Notes under the pieces: generated by a model | Told to the model about the DNA's origin: nothing | Databases searched by the model: none | The model's input: the letters and a program-made list of their open reading frames with translations, nothing else | Assembly (NCBI GenBank): GCA_036925085.1 | Contig: JAUPFP010000007.1 | Location: 5,866,058-5,930,057 of the forward strand | Reading direction: 5' to 3' | DNA length: 64,000 nucleotides | From: Brachycybe producta | Taxonomy: Eukaryota > Arthropoda > Diplopoda > Playtdesmida > Andrognathidae | Part shown: piece after piece, positions 1 through 13,768 of the stretch | Numbering within the stretch: the stretch's first letter is position 1 | How the letters are laid out: every line of letters starts with the position of its first letter | Made by a program: the position numbers and the translations under genes

Positions 1-1842
1 TGGTTTTTAGTCACTTTTATGATTAAAACCATGTATTTTTTTTTAACTATTTTCTATTATTTGTTATTTTTTCTTAGTTTTTATGTCATTTTGATGTTTC
101 TTTGCACCTGTTCAACTTTAATTTTAAACTATGGGAAATTTTGCTTAAAATTATTTGATTCAGTAAATTTTTGACGCAGTTCGGTCAAAATTACTACCTG
201 AGAAAATTGCAACTGTGAGAAAATGAAAATTTACTCTGAATCAAATTAGCTAATGTATTTTGAATCTGTTGTACAATGTAATTGTCAATAATAAGAGAAA
301 AGCAATTTGATATGACATCACAAACGTGGCCCACCTATTCATTATAATAGTTAAGTCTGTTATGTTAGGTGAAATGAGGTGAGAAAACCCCGATCTCTCT
401 ACTACGTTAAGTTAAGTATAAAATTTCTCATCAATATTCACACTGAAATGGTGTTATTTGGAGGTAGAACTATAATTAAATGATATTTACATCTGATTTA
501 TTAAAGCTAAACACAATAAAGTATTACACCTAATTTACTAAAATAAGATATTTACAGTAAGTTTATAAACAGTTTGCATTTCTTAAAATAAACGGCCAGT
601 GACACGTTAGGAGCTCCAAGAGTCAAAAGTATGTTTATTTTATAGAAAATTGCACAAATTTGTTGACCAGTTGTCACGCACCATCTAAGGGTCTTATTAG
701 GTACAAGTGTGCAACTGTTGAAAACCACCATACTGAGGATCATAGGTCGCAAACCTTTAATTTTTGCATTAGTTATTTTAATTTATTTATGATATTATAC
801 TTTTAGAAACACGAAATGATATCAAAATGAACCAATTCTCTTTCTTTGTTATATTTTATTGTTTTGAATTGAAATTTGTCACGCGTTTCTTTCACGAATA
901 ACCCAGAACAACTTCGATTTTTTTATCTCTTTCTCTTTCTGTCTCCATGAATTTCATCCAACTGAAGTGAAACCAAGTAGTGAATTCATGATACATATTA
1001 CATTTGATACATTTGTTATTTATCATTTTTTGAGATTTGGTTAGTTAGAAGAGGAAGAAGAGAATAAATGAAATTCAGTGAGAAGTTGTATACTTAAACC
1101 ATCTTAGACCATATAGACCACCAAGTACCACATTAACCCTTTTGGCCTTTTCTTTTATTTCATTTTGTATTCATGTGATAACTCCACTTTCTGGCAGGTG
1201 ATCTCGGATTCGGAAAAGAAAGATATAAAAAAATAGGGTCCTCAAATGTCGACATTATCCATTGGACCAGCGTCACATCCCTAAGGATATAATTCGTGAT
1301 TTATATACTTTGAACACTTTCTCAGAATTGTAGGATTTTTTTTTCCAACTTTTTTTTTCTTCTATTTTTTTTTTTTTTTTTTTGGGTCAGAAACTTAGAA
1401 TTTTTTTTCTTCTTTTTTTCTGGCTGAAGTTATTTCTTAAGTTTTCACACTTATTTCGAAAGTAATAAAAGGAGATTGTCAACGGTGCGTTGAATTTCTT
1501 TAAAGATACGAGCTCTATAATTTTATTTGAGTTTCTCTAAGTGTCGTGCATCATTAATGTCATTTTGTATGCATCAATTAATAACTTGATAAAAATGAAT
1601 TAATTAATTGTTCTTAAAACTTATATAATATCTTATATTTTGCCTTGTACCTCTTATGACAGCAACATTAGGTTTTATTTTGTATGAATGAGTTTGTTGG
1701 TGTTTTGTACCACTGAGCAATGCTAAGTAATCGCACCATATTCCACTTTATTGCTTTAATTCAATCCAATTCAACTCAATACACCTGCAAATCAAGTGGC
1801 AAGTGGGATAATTCAAAATCATATGATTATCATTTAGTCCAT

Positions 1843-2165
1843 GGGACACACACTGTACATAGGAAATGAAAATGAAAACATTTCTGTCTTTTAGACTTTA
1901 CTGGGAATGTTCCCAACAGTTCCATTGCCGCTCTTCTGCTTTATGTGCGGAATGATGTTTCGAAGTAGCACTGTCATGAGCATCTATAGAAACACCTCAA
2001 CGACACCCTCTCTGAATTGGCCTTACTTTTGAGGAGCCCAATGGCACACAGGAAATGAAGACGTTTTTGTCTTGCATACTTCATTGAGAATGTATTGCAC
2101 CCGACAGTTTCATTGCCGCTATTTCGGTTCATGTGTGAAAGGGGTTTCGGGCAGTATTGGGCATA
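1843..2165. repeat. Diverged tandem duplication, unit about 195 bp
   Basis: Two consecutive segments, from about 1843 and about 2038, share ordered blocks: ACA(CA)..AGGAAATGAA, a TTTCTGTCTT/TTTTTGTCTT block, and CAGTTYCATTGCCGCT followed by TTATGTG/TCATGTG and GTTTCG. The copies are well diverged. There is no coding potential. Confidence 0.5.
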
Positions 2166-3566
2166 ATTCCATTTGGGGGGGGGGGGGGGTCTGTAATCGT
2201 AAAAAAGTTAAGAACCCCTATAACCCAAAAGAGAATCCTTTCGTCTGAGTACAATTTGGAAAGAACGTCCAGCAACATGCATCAGTTCTAGCTCTTAATT
2301 TTTTAATTAGCTTAGGATCGCCATGTCTATTTATATGGGGATATCTAGTAATTGTATCTTGTTCTCTGCAACCACCAAACTTTCAAAAAGAAAAAGGCTT
2401 TACTCGGCTCTATGTCTTGTCAATCATTCCCATCAGGCATGAAGATGAAAATAACTTGAAGCTTGTGACGTCAAAGAGGTTGACCAAAAAATTATCCTTG
2501 TTTCATTTTGTCTCATAGAAAAAAGGTTAATAGCAAAACTACTCAAGAAACCTTTTGTTAGAATCCAAGATAAATAGTTATAAATGGTATGATAACTACA
2601 TTAGAGAAAAGTGTCCTGTTTAATATTCTGTGGTTCACGCTCTTAAGTTACCTCTTCAAGTGGTCACAGTACAAGTTATAATGCTAACTAATTAAGGAGT
2701 GTATACTGTTTATCCTACTATGATTGTCGGCTTCCATCAGCTAGCACAAGTCATTGTTAACACTAGATGCTTCATCCGTACGGTGCCAGCTGAGGGTCGT
2801 ATTTTTACTGATTGCTTGCTGTCTATTAGATAGTTTGCTAAACAAATCAACTTTTGATAAAAAGTTTCATGTAAAAGTTGATGTGTTTAACTTTAGCTTT
2901 GAATATTTAACAATTATCAATCATTAAGAATACCACCACCACCCTTAGTGTTAAAACCTAGGCGCTAACTTTGTTAGCAGCAATATAGTGTCATCTACAA
3001 TTGGCTGTCAAAGATTTTTCTTGATAACGTGATATCAATAATGAAACTGGTTTCAGCTCCATAGGCAAAGCTCAATGTTTTTTTTTTAGTTCTTTTCTAT
3101 ATCTTGTTTTAAGCTTTTCAACTTATCAGAGAAAAAAGGATGCAAAAACTAGGGTTGTGGAGTCGTTATACAGTATAATCGTTCGACTCCGACTAATGTA
3201 ATTTGAAATTTGTAATTCGACTCCAACCAAAAATGAACGACTCCACCGATTCCGACTCTACAGCCCTATGCAAAACTAACTTTTTTTGGGGGCATCTCAT
3301 CTTACACCACAAGCTTCTAATTTACAGTGCCGGTTACTGCAAAATAACTTTTGCATTGCAAACTTTTAATCAATTTGCTTTTTTTTTATTTCTATTTATT
3401 TGTGCGACATGTAATTGGATTTAATGCACACAAATTGTGGTTCTGTTTTTACATTCTTTGGTTTGGTTTGCAACGTGGTTTTTATGTCATATTGCAGCCT
3501 CACTTCTTTCTTCTTTTCTGGAACACATAAAAAAGCCACAATAATGTATTTACCAATGGAGTGCAG

Positions 3567-3567
<1 letters not shown>

Positions 3568-3632
<65 letters not shown>
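3568..3632. repeat. (TA)n microsatellite
   Basis: About 32 uninterrupted TA dinucleotides. The poly-YI open frames across it are artefacts of the repeat. Confidence 0.95.
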
Positions 3633-5169
3633 AAGAGAAATTGTAATCCAAAAGTTGTGGACACTTACAGATTTAAGTGATGACCATTGGGATGGACGCA
3701 GAGGTGATATTTTCTTCAGATGAAAGAAACGAACATTATTATAAAAGGGGGGGGGGAGGAGAGAGATAGAGAAAGAAAATGGTTGAAGGAAAGAAGAAGA
3801 AGAAAAAAAAAAAGAAAGAAAGCTTAAATAGTTTGTTTCAACCGGTGAAACTTTCATTAGAAATCAAGCGTGTGTAAAAGTGCTAACGTGAATCTTGAGT
3901 TGTTTTTCCGGAGGTTTTTATATTTATTGAGAACGCACATATCCTTCTAAAAACATCGTATTCTTGTTATTATGTGGTCGTTTATTGGTCACTGGGTACT
4001 TTGCGTGGACATTTTCTAATTCGTCTCTCTTGATTCTTTATAAGTTATGGTGGTTCTTCTTCTCTACACATTGTTTGTTCTCTAATTTCTTACATATTGA
4101 CCATATAAAGTCTTTTTTTATTATTATTATTCGATTCTTTACCAGTCCGTAGAATAGCAAGCGCTTGGGTCAGTTGGAACTATTTTTTTGTATGTTGAAG
4201 CGGATATTTTTTTTTCTATTGGTGATTTTATTTTTCTTGTAACCACTAATACAAGAATTAATTTATTATGCATTTAAGTGTCCACGCAAGGAACCTATTA
4301 AACTGAGGTCGCACTACTTATCAATTTGTTTGTAGTGTACTGTTGCACACCTTGTGATGCGCAAACTGGAAACGTATACTTGACACTCTACTTCAGCAAC
4401 ATTGTATGGCATTAATCATTAATAATCTGTATTTATACAGATTATTGATGAGTCTATTTGAATTCGAATAACACTTGACTGTTAACAAAAATAAAATAGC
4501 CACAACCTAATATAGCATCATTATTCATCAGAGCCAGAGCAACATTGATTGCTGCAACAACAACATCGACACAAACAAATACAGAACTCATACAGTACAA
4601 GTGTTGTGTGCACTACACTACAAGCAAAACTCACGGGCACACTTTTTAGGAATCACTGTGTTAGATTATGATGCAATTTCTGTAGGCTATAAAATAGATT
4701 ATAAAACTGAAAAAGTTTTAAAAAATCCAGAAGAAGAAAAAACATAAGAAATCGATAATTTCCAAAAGTTCTAAAAAGTTTAGAAAAGTCCAAGAAAATT
4801 TCAAAAGTTTTTTTTTTTCTAACATCAAAACTTTTAAGAAAAATTTAAAAGGCCATAAAAGTCTAAAACTACATCTCCCAGAAAAATACAATTATTTTAG
4901 TGTTTCAACTGTGGTTTTATAAAAGAAATCTTAATAAAAACTGACAGTTGTAAGATCGAAAGGTTGAAAGTTTATTTCAGAATCTCAAGGATATTTTTTT
5001 TTTGGTTTTGAGAAATGTGGTGTCGAACGTTATTTTGTTGCCATTTTGTTGTGCTGTATCTTTACATTTGAAAGTGATTTTCTTAAAAGACATTTGATGT
5101 TGACAACAAAAATTGTAAGACAGATAAACTAATGCAATTTTCCTTTTTTTTGCTGTTTGTTTTCGACAG

Positions 5170-5305
5170 TTAAAGCATTCCAATCACAGCGTGGTGACGC
5201 TAAGAAAAGTGGATTTGTCGAGCTCGGGATTGTATCGGTGCGAAGTATCAGCAGAAGCACCGGCTTTCACAACCGTCTTCAAAGAAAAAGAAATGATTGC
5301 TATCA
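5170..5305 (+). CDS. Beat-like exon a: C-terminal half of Ig domain 1
   Basis: Acceptor TTTTCGACAG and donor A|GTGAGT. The 136 nt encode 45 residues from LKHSNHSVVTLRKVDL to KEKEMIAI plus one base. SSSGLYRCEVSAEAPAF is the F/G-strand region of the first Ig domain with its second conserved cysteine. The exon opens in phase 0 with no Met and no signal peptide, so it is internal. Confidence 0.87.
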
Positions 5306-7374
5306 GTGAGTATATTCTATTCTTTTTTTTAATCTATTCTTTTAATAATAATAATAATAATAAAAGACAAGATTATACTGAAATCACTAAGTTTACATGA
5401 AAAAACACCTTGGTGTTATCTGTTTTTTTATAGAATAAAATGTTCTTTTGAGCGTCTTTTTTAGTAAGTAATAGACACAGAAGTGGCATCTAGTGAAGTG
5501 ATGTTGGCACTTTTACAGATGTAGTCGTAAAGAAAGCTAAATGGGTTTAAAGTGTTCAAAAATGCAAACATTTAACTTAACTGTAATAATAATAATGCCT
5601 CACTTCAGTGGCGGGCAAGCCCATCTAGCAATTTGTCATTTGTCAAATGGGAAACTTGAGTTTGGACTGCGAAAAGTCTTTAGTAAGTCGGTAGGAAGCC
5701 TTGTACCGTGTTTAAAAGCTGCAATTAAAAAAAAATAAGTCACCTACAACTGGCCTGTTTAGACGTTTTGTTGCACAATGCCTGAAAGGTTAATAATTAT
5801 TCATAAAAATTGCTACGGGGTGAACATCATGAAATACTGCAGCAGCAATAGGAGGCCGTGCTCCAATGTGCATTGTGTGCAATGCACGGACACAGTAATA
5901 CTGAGCGATCTTGCATTGCTGTTGCATATTGCTTTATGATGTGCACCAGGCTTAAATGTTGTTGTAATGGAATTAACTAAGACTTTTTTTTTATATAAAC
6001 AGCCATTGAAAAATGTGCAAATTAATAAAAATGCTTAAATAGAACTACGATTATTACCCATTTCGGAAGTAACATTATGAAACTTTAATTTGAGCTAAAT
6101 TTAAAATAAAATTGCTTGATAAGTTGATAATATTAAAAAAGCTGAATTTTGGCCATTTTCAAGTTTGCTTTTAAAAAATGTCAACATGAAAAATACTTTT
6201 TCGTTTTTCATTTACTCTCCTCGTTTCTAAAGCAATATCAGGTTTTTTTTCCCAGATGCTTTCAAAACGCATAGTGTTGAGATTTTTGGCGATAGTTAGT
6301 TTTATTTGAAAATTTACTATCCAGAAGATGTCTTTAATATTTTAGGCCTTGTTGATGTTTCTTTAATTATAACTTATAAGTAAGTTACAGTGGCTTCTTG
6401 CTTGCCTATGGGTTTGTCAGTAAAATCTTACTTTTGACATTGTGCAGAAAATTCAAGTAGAACACTTTAGATGAGTTTCAAAAGTTAAAGACGATGCAAA
6501 AAGTATTTTGATGGTGATAACTTTAAAAATAAACTTTTATTGAGTTAAAAATAGCGTTTTTATTATTATTTAATCTTACAGTGGCTGAATAGATATTTAT
6601 TTTGTTTTTGTCCTTCCCCCTGGCTCGGAGCCATATGATGCAGTGGCTATTATGTTCTATAGGAGGTCTCGTCCCCTCCACCCGCGGTTTTGAGAAAATT
6701 TATATTTTTCAAGCTAACGTTTTTTCAGGAGAAACATTACAAAAAAATTCAAAGTGTTTTAGAAACTGGAATAGTTTAGTGATAATGCTAAAAGTTTTTT
6801 TCATGATTGATATCTTTAAAAATAAACTTTTGATTGCAATTTGAAAAAGGTAAAAATTGTTTTTTTTAATGAAATGTTAATGAAAAAATCTAAAAACGGG
6901 TCACTTTTAAACTGTTATAAAATGTTTATTTTAAAAAAAAATATTGCCATGAAAAATCTTTTAGCATAATCTAAAAACGGTTGCTTGACGTTTTTGCTTC
7001 CAAATATTCCAAAAAAAAAAACATCTATGGAGCTTAGCATTAGCCACTGCAGTGGAGCCATCTAGGTCGGGCCGGGAACCAAAAAAAAATCTATTCTGCC
7101 ACCTTAACTAAAGTGAAAAATGACATATGCATGTTTTAGTTTCAAATCGTAAATTTCTTGTAAATTTTTTTTTTAAAAGTGCAATAGAATTGAAGAAAAA
7201 GTGGTTTTTATTACAATGTACCATATTTAAGACATATACACTTATTTTCTTCAGCACTTTAATTTTCTCTATGAATAAGATCATAAAAAAGAAAAGTTTA
7301 GCGAAATGGAAGTAAAAGTGGTCATCACAATTTTTAGTTCAATTTTTAGTACCGGTATGTAAGTAATTTTATGG

Positions 7375-7462
<88 letters not shown>

Positions 7463-10400
7463 TCAGTTTTGAGCAAAATGCCCTAAATGTAATTTTGGTT
7501 GGTTCAATGAATGCGCTTGTGTTTTGCAAACCTCTTTATTTTTAGTCATTAAATTTGTGTATCCGTTCCAGAATTCAAACAAAATTATAGTTGAGTGTGT
7601 ATGTGTGGGGCCCATTAAACTGGGGAAACGAGTTAATTCGATCCATCTTAATCTGCCTTATATTGATGACATCTAAAACGAAGTGAATAAGGAAGAGATT
7701 ATATGCCTATGCAAATTTAAATACCATTTTAACAGCTCTTTTCTCTTTACCTTGTTCTAAAGTACTTGCAACATCATCATCGTTATTTATAATAGATAAA
7801 TAATTTGCATATTTGCAAATTCATTCTGATTGTCAACTACTACTTACTCTCCATTGTAAATGTTAAAGCCGCAGCTTTTTTTTTTAGAAGTTTTTTGAAT
7901 TTTTTTTTGGAGGGGATGATTCTAATCAATTTGAGGTTGAATAACTCTGTACATAATAAGACATTCAAGTCAGTTACATTTTTCATATTTTTTTTTACTA
8001 TTCTGACAAGAAATTAAACGCCTAATAATCTTATAACAATAAGTGGATATGTGTAGGTGGTATGTAAGTGGGTATTAGTAAGATGTTTTAAACGTTTTAT
8101 GGAAAAAAAAAATTTTTTGTAACTTTTTTCTTCTTCTTTATGAAATTAACTTTTTTTTTAATAAAAAAAAATTACCTAGTAGAAATATAATGGAAGTTGA
8201 CATTTTAATTTGCAGTGACGTTTTCTTTTTTTTTTTTTGTAACCTATAATTTAATTAATTTCATTTAATTTTTGACACATTCTCGGCGAAAATTTCCAAG
8301 TTCTTTTAAAAAGAAATTTCAAAATTTATTTTTTAACTACGAGCGTAAAGAGTAAGAAAATTTTAGAATGGTATTTTAATGATAGATTTAAAAGTGCTTA
8401 AAACTAAACATTTTATGACAGTTTATGTCAGATAGTTTAGAGATAATCTCAGGTACCTCTCACAAAGCTTGGAAGTTTATTTATATAAAATTAATAAAAG
8501 AAAATTAGTAATAAAAGTTAGAAAGTTTACAAAATAATTACTTCAAATTTTTATGTTTAACTAGAATATAAAATGAGTAAAAAAAATTACTACACAGTTT
8601 CTTGCGTGTATCTAAATTTAAATAATTTACGAGTAAATTTGTTTAACAAAGTATTAAAATAGAAACAAGAGCAGATTTAAGAATAATTCAAAATTTGACT
8701 AAGTCTTTACCTGTAGAGAAACTGGTATGGAAATTTTGAAAATTAATTTTTTCCCTAACGTTTATGCAAAAAAAACCTGCTAAAACGTGATCTTTATACA
8801 TTTATGCGTCAAATTTCAGTTTATGCAAATCTTTACAATATTATGTACACATATTTTGTAACTTTGAATTTTTATAAATGTTAATTTAATGTTTGTTTTC
8901 ATTTTATACCACTGAAATTAAATTTGAACGATTTGAAAGTAGGTCTGAAGGGAAAAACTATGAAAGTTTTTTTTCTAGAATTCTTTAATTTTATTTCTTG
9001 GTAAATTTGTATACAAATTGTATGTTATTTTCTGAGGTTTTATTTCAATTTTTTTGTCGTTTATTTTCTTGGAAGTTATTTTTATTGAAGAAAAAAAAAA
9101 TACAACAATTTCATTAGATATTTTATGAGCTATTCAAATTTTTATATACTGTATATATAGTCTTATTTTTCTCCAGGTTTTTTTTTAGATTATGCAACAA
9201 AACGTAATTTTGCATATCAATTTTTGTTTCGAAATAATTTTTTTTCTTCATTTTAACTACTCACTACCTTTTGAATGAAAAATGCATTTTTCGTGTTCTC
9301 TTTTTTGGAAAATGGCTGTCATTTTAAACGTCAAAAAATGAACAAAGTGGGTCTCAAAAATGTTTCCTTCGTTGTGTTCATTTCATACACATTATGTACA
9401 TAGAATAGATACATACATTCGTTTTATTTACATATTTTCTATTCGTTTTAATCTGTTTTTTTTTCGTACTTACAAAACACATACACGTAAAACAAAAATA
9501 AGAAAATGAATTTGTGTGTGTGTGTGGGGGGGGGGGGCTTAATATTATGCCCCTAATCATTTCACAGCTGGAAAACGTCATAATACTAAAACAATGTGTA
9601 GATTCAGGTGTTTTTACGATGAACACAAAGATCTTTTGTTCTTGGTTCTTTTTGCAACGAAATTTTATTTGCAAAACGTTACATTTACATTAGAATTAAT
9701 TGCTTTATTTTTGCATTTTATATATTTTTTTTTTTCATCAAAGTTTTGTTTCATTATTATTATTTAGTTTTAGCTTTCATTTTCAGTTATTTATTTATTT
9801 TTATGTCTTTTGCAGGGTTTTTATGCCTGTGACAGTTTTATATAGAAACTATAGATCATTTTTTTTTGTTAGGTTTTAACACTTTTTCGTTTTTTTTTTC
9901 CTCTCGAAACATTGAACTTGTTAAATGTTTTGCGGGCCCTTATGGCGCTTGCTGCGTTTCACTATATACTTTTCTGTATAACATACAATATACATACAAG
10001 CCATTTATATATAAAGTTAAGTACATTCTTGTAAGAACTTTTTTCATATGAAAAGTTCAATCAAAAATGTAGATTCATAGTAATAATTGAAAATTAAAAA
10101 ATTGGTTATTTAATTTTTTTAACGTAAAGGTGGGTTTCGAGTGGCACTATAGTGCCACTCGAACTCTGATTGTGCGTCTTTTGTGAGTAAAATGAAGAGA
10201 ATCTAGAAAGTGTTTAGATACTTGAAGGGTAGCTCAATTATGAAAGTATTTTGAAAGATTTTGCCCATTCTAGTTTCGAAAACATTCAAGTTTCTCTTTA
10301 TTTTACCACCTCAACGGCAAAATAATCAAGAGTTCGAAAGATGTTTACGCTTTAAAACCACCTTAATGGTCCTAACACAGATGACCGGGCCGAGACATGG

Positions 10401-13400
10401 CCGGAAAGACGGCCGTCACCCGGTGGAGGAAGCGCACCGTTAAATTCAATGCGTATTTTCACACAAAAACCTGCCGTGACAGGACAGTGCATTGGCCCTG
10501 CCGATGGGCCGAGTGGATATTGTCATATGCTTTTTACCCGGCGATCTCGGATCGCAGATTAAAGAAAGGGGGGGGGGGAGGGAAGGGGAGTTTCATTAAT
10601 TATTAACAAAGGGAACCGCCGTAATTAGACAATGCCGGTCAAGTGTGTTAGGACCATAATTGAAACTCGTTTTTACTAGAAAACGTAGTGTTTACAGTTG
10701 CCGAAAAGTTTATTTTCAGGGGAGGTTTGTAAACACACATTTTATGAACCCGTGATCAAAAATTTTTAATATTTTAAAATTTTTCTCTTATCTTGAATTG
10801 ATAATGTTATTTGATGTTATTTAATGCCCCATCATAAAATATCTTTCAAATTAGCTTTTAACAATAATGGGGTTAGTTAATTAAGCTTTAATGGAATTGA
10901 AATGAATCCAATCTCAAAATTAGTAGACCTAGGAGCTTGGATGCTAAACAAAATCATTGATTGCGTTTTTTTAGAAATGATGATGATGATGATGATAATA
11001 ATCTGGTATAATTGAATTTAGAAAGTTAAGATGGTGTAAAAAGGTAAGATTTGTTTTGAATAAGTTTTTAGATGTTTTTTTTTGTTTAATTCTCAAATTT
11101 GTTGAGTATTTTTGAGGTTAGCTTGAATAGATATTTATACAAAAAAAATGATTTAGCGTATAATAATTAAACATTTAAAGGACGAGTGTGGTGTAGGCCA
11201 TTGAGTTATATATAGGCTACACATATGAAATAAAAAATTGAATATTTATAGTCCGTGAATAAATGAAATTAGGGTCTAAATGTTTTTTTTTCTCCCTCCA
11301 AATGTGGAGCTTAGATGGGCGAAATAGATAGATGGGTTGATGGGCGTGGCCCGATCATCCCAGAATTTAATTATTAATGAAAACATTTTTCAAAACAGCC
11401 AAATAATTTAATTATGCAGACTACGCTGTAATTTGTTCTATGCTTAGGTTACACATATTTTGTCTTCAAAAAAATAAATTGATTTTCTACAATGATGAGG
11501 GAAATGTGTGGCTTATGGCTGTCTACGTCTTAACTTTTTACTTAGGTGGATTTAATAATTTGAAAATTGTATCAGCTGATGCAAAAGTATATGTTGCCAA
11601 TATGTGAGGAGATTTTTTAATTTCAAAACTTAAAAAGTCCAGTTACTCAAATTGTTTAGGAAACGCAAAAAAAAAAGAACAGAATCCTTTAACATATTTT
11701 TATCTGAATTTGAGTGACTTTTAGATTTGTTTTTGTTTTTCTACTTGGGGGGGGGAATATATTACCGATATCGATTCAGCTCTGAAAACTGTTTAACAAA
11801 CTGCAATAAAATATTGGCCAAAATATGGACTTATTGAGTTTTGAAAAAAAAAAAGCTCTTCATATGTTTGTTCTTTGTCAGATAAATGCTTTTTAATTGA
11901 GCTGAAGCTTACACTCTTCAGCTACAGCATCACGTTTTAAGAAATTAGGCGACAGAGTGACTGAACACTTGCTGAAAAACACTACTCACTTCAACTTCAC
12001 ATTCAGCTCAATCATTTCATCTTCAGCTAACATGTAAATTTGTCTCAGCCAAAACTGCCAACCTAATTTGCGAACTAGCTGCTTCAGCTAATTTGTGTTT
12101 ATCTTCAGCTCATTTTAAAATCTACTGTACTATACACTAAGCTTTGCAGCAATACCGGTCTTGCCTAGCTGACAATCGGGCATTTTCCCAATGGGCCGAT
12201 TGGTTTGAGGGCCAGTTTTTCTGTTAGTGGGCCGATTTTATCATGAATCTCAATGAAAGTTTTTTTTTTTTTCATTTTGATGTTTTTTTAATAATAGAAA
12301 ATTCAAATAAAATATAAAATAACACATTTTCAAGGGGAAAAAATGATAACTAGAAAAGAAAAAAAATATTTTTGCTCGTTTTAGATTTTTTTGTTTTTCA
12401 CCACTAACTATTTAATTTAGGCACACGTCAGACAAATATTTAATGTGCTAAAATAATTTGAAAATTGAAACTTTTCATAATTGTCATACAATGACAATTA
12501 TGAAAAGTTTCAATTTTTCTTTTCAATATAAACATTGATGCAAAACAAACTGAACATTTGGTCAATCTCAAATTGTTAAAGCTAATTTGTTTTTTTTTGC
12601 AAATTATAAATTTGCAAATTTATAGTTTATTGACCTAAAGCAATTATTGCATGATAGGAACCATTGAATAAACCATCAGTAATTTTTGCATTACCAAATG
12701 ATAATATAGTTTCGTTCCATTCTATTAATTATATTGACATAACTAAACGGGAAATGTATTTTATCTTTTCCTTTTCTAATAAAAAGTAAAGTAGACTTTG
12801 TAATTATAAAAGTCCATCATCATGATGTTACACATTTATTTCTTTTATAGTTTGGTTCTTGTTTTGGTATTGTTTTTTTTTGTCTTCTTTCTGGTTCCTC
12901 TTGCATATTACTCCTATAGATAGTTTGTGATTCTCATATTCAATACCCCATCTTTCTTCCCCCCCTCTCCCCCCCTCTCCCCCCAAACTTTCATCTTTAT
13001 TTTCTATTGCCTTATAGTTGCAAACTGATATCAAAGATTGGTTTGGTGATGGGCCTAAAATGTCTATATATACAATGTAATAGAAGCTTGTTTTTTTTTT
13101 GAATGCAATGAAGTAGCATTTTAGCTTTCTTCCCCCACCCCCTCTCTCTTATTTTACCCCTTTTTTATATCAATCCTTTCTCTTATGTATTTCTATCTTA
13201 GTGTACATTGGCAATACACATAAAGTAAAGAAAATGGGTGAATGGCAAAGTGAGAGAGAGTGAAAGAGAGAGTGTGTGTATGTGGGGGGGGAGGAGGTGT
13301 ATAAAACTCTGTTTACTGATCTTTGTCAGAAGTAATAGTCAAGTTCCATAAACCTTCCATCGATATTGATCAAAAAACTAAGAACTCTTTTGGATGTTAT

Positions 13401-13691
13401 CGTTTCCTCTATGTTCTCTTCAGTGTCATTCCTTTGACATGTTTATCTCTTGAAGGCAATAAAGATGTATATACCCTCCTCCCTCCTCCTCCTCCTCCTC
13501 CCCATTTTCTATATTGTATTTATATACTGTATATATATAGTATATATGTAATCTAGGCCTATTTATAATACTATAGCCTGTATTTTTAGTTTGTAACCCA
13601 AGCTTCATTTAGTCTCTGTCTATATATTACAAGCATTCATTTTCTTACTGTGTGTGTGAACAATCGTGAAATCTGGGTTCTGACTCTACCC

Positions 13692-13768
<77 letters not shown>

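Larger units (their letters stand above)
1..5169. other. Non-coding stretch upstream of the first visible Beat-like exon
   Basis: No coding exon could be supported here. Because the exon at 5170 begins in the middle of an Ig domain, this stretch is probably intron of the Beat-like gene. I looked for the conserved WYK-containing first half of Beat Ig1 and did not find it, so that exon probably lies outside the window. The stretch is AT-rich and holds a diverged tandem duplication near 1843-2165, a G-run near 2177 and a long (TA)n at 3568-3632. Confidence 0.55.
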
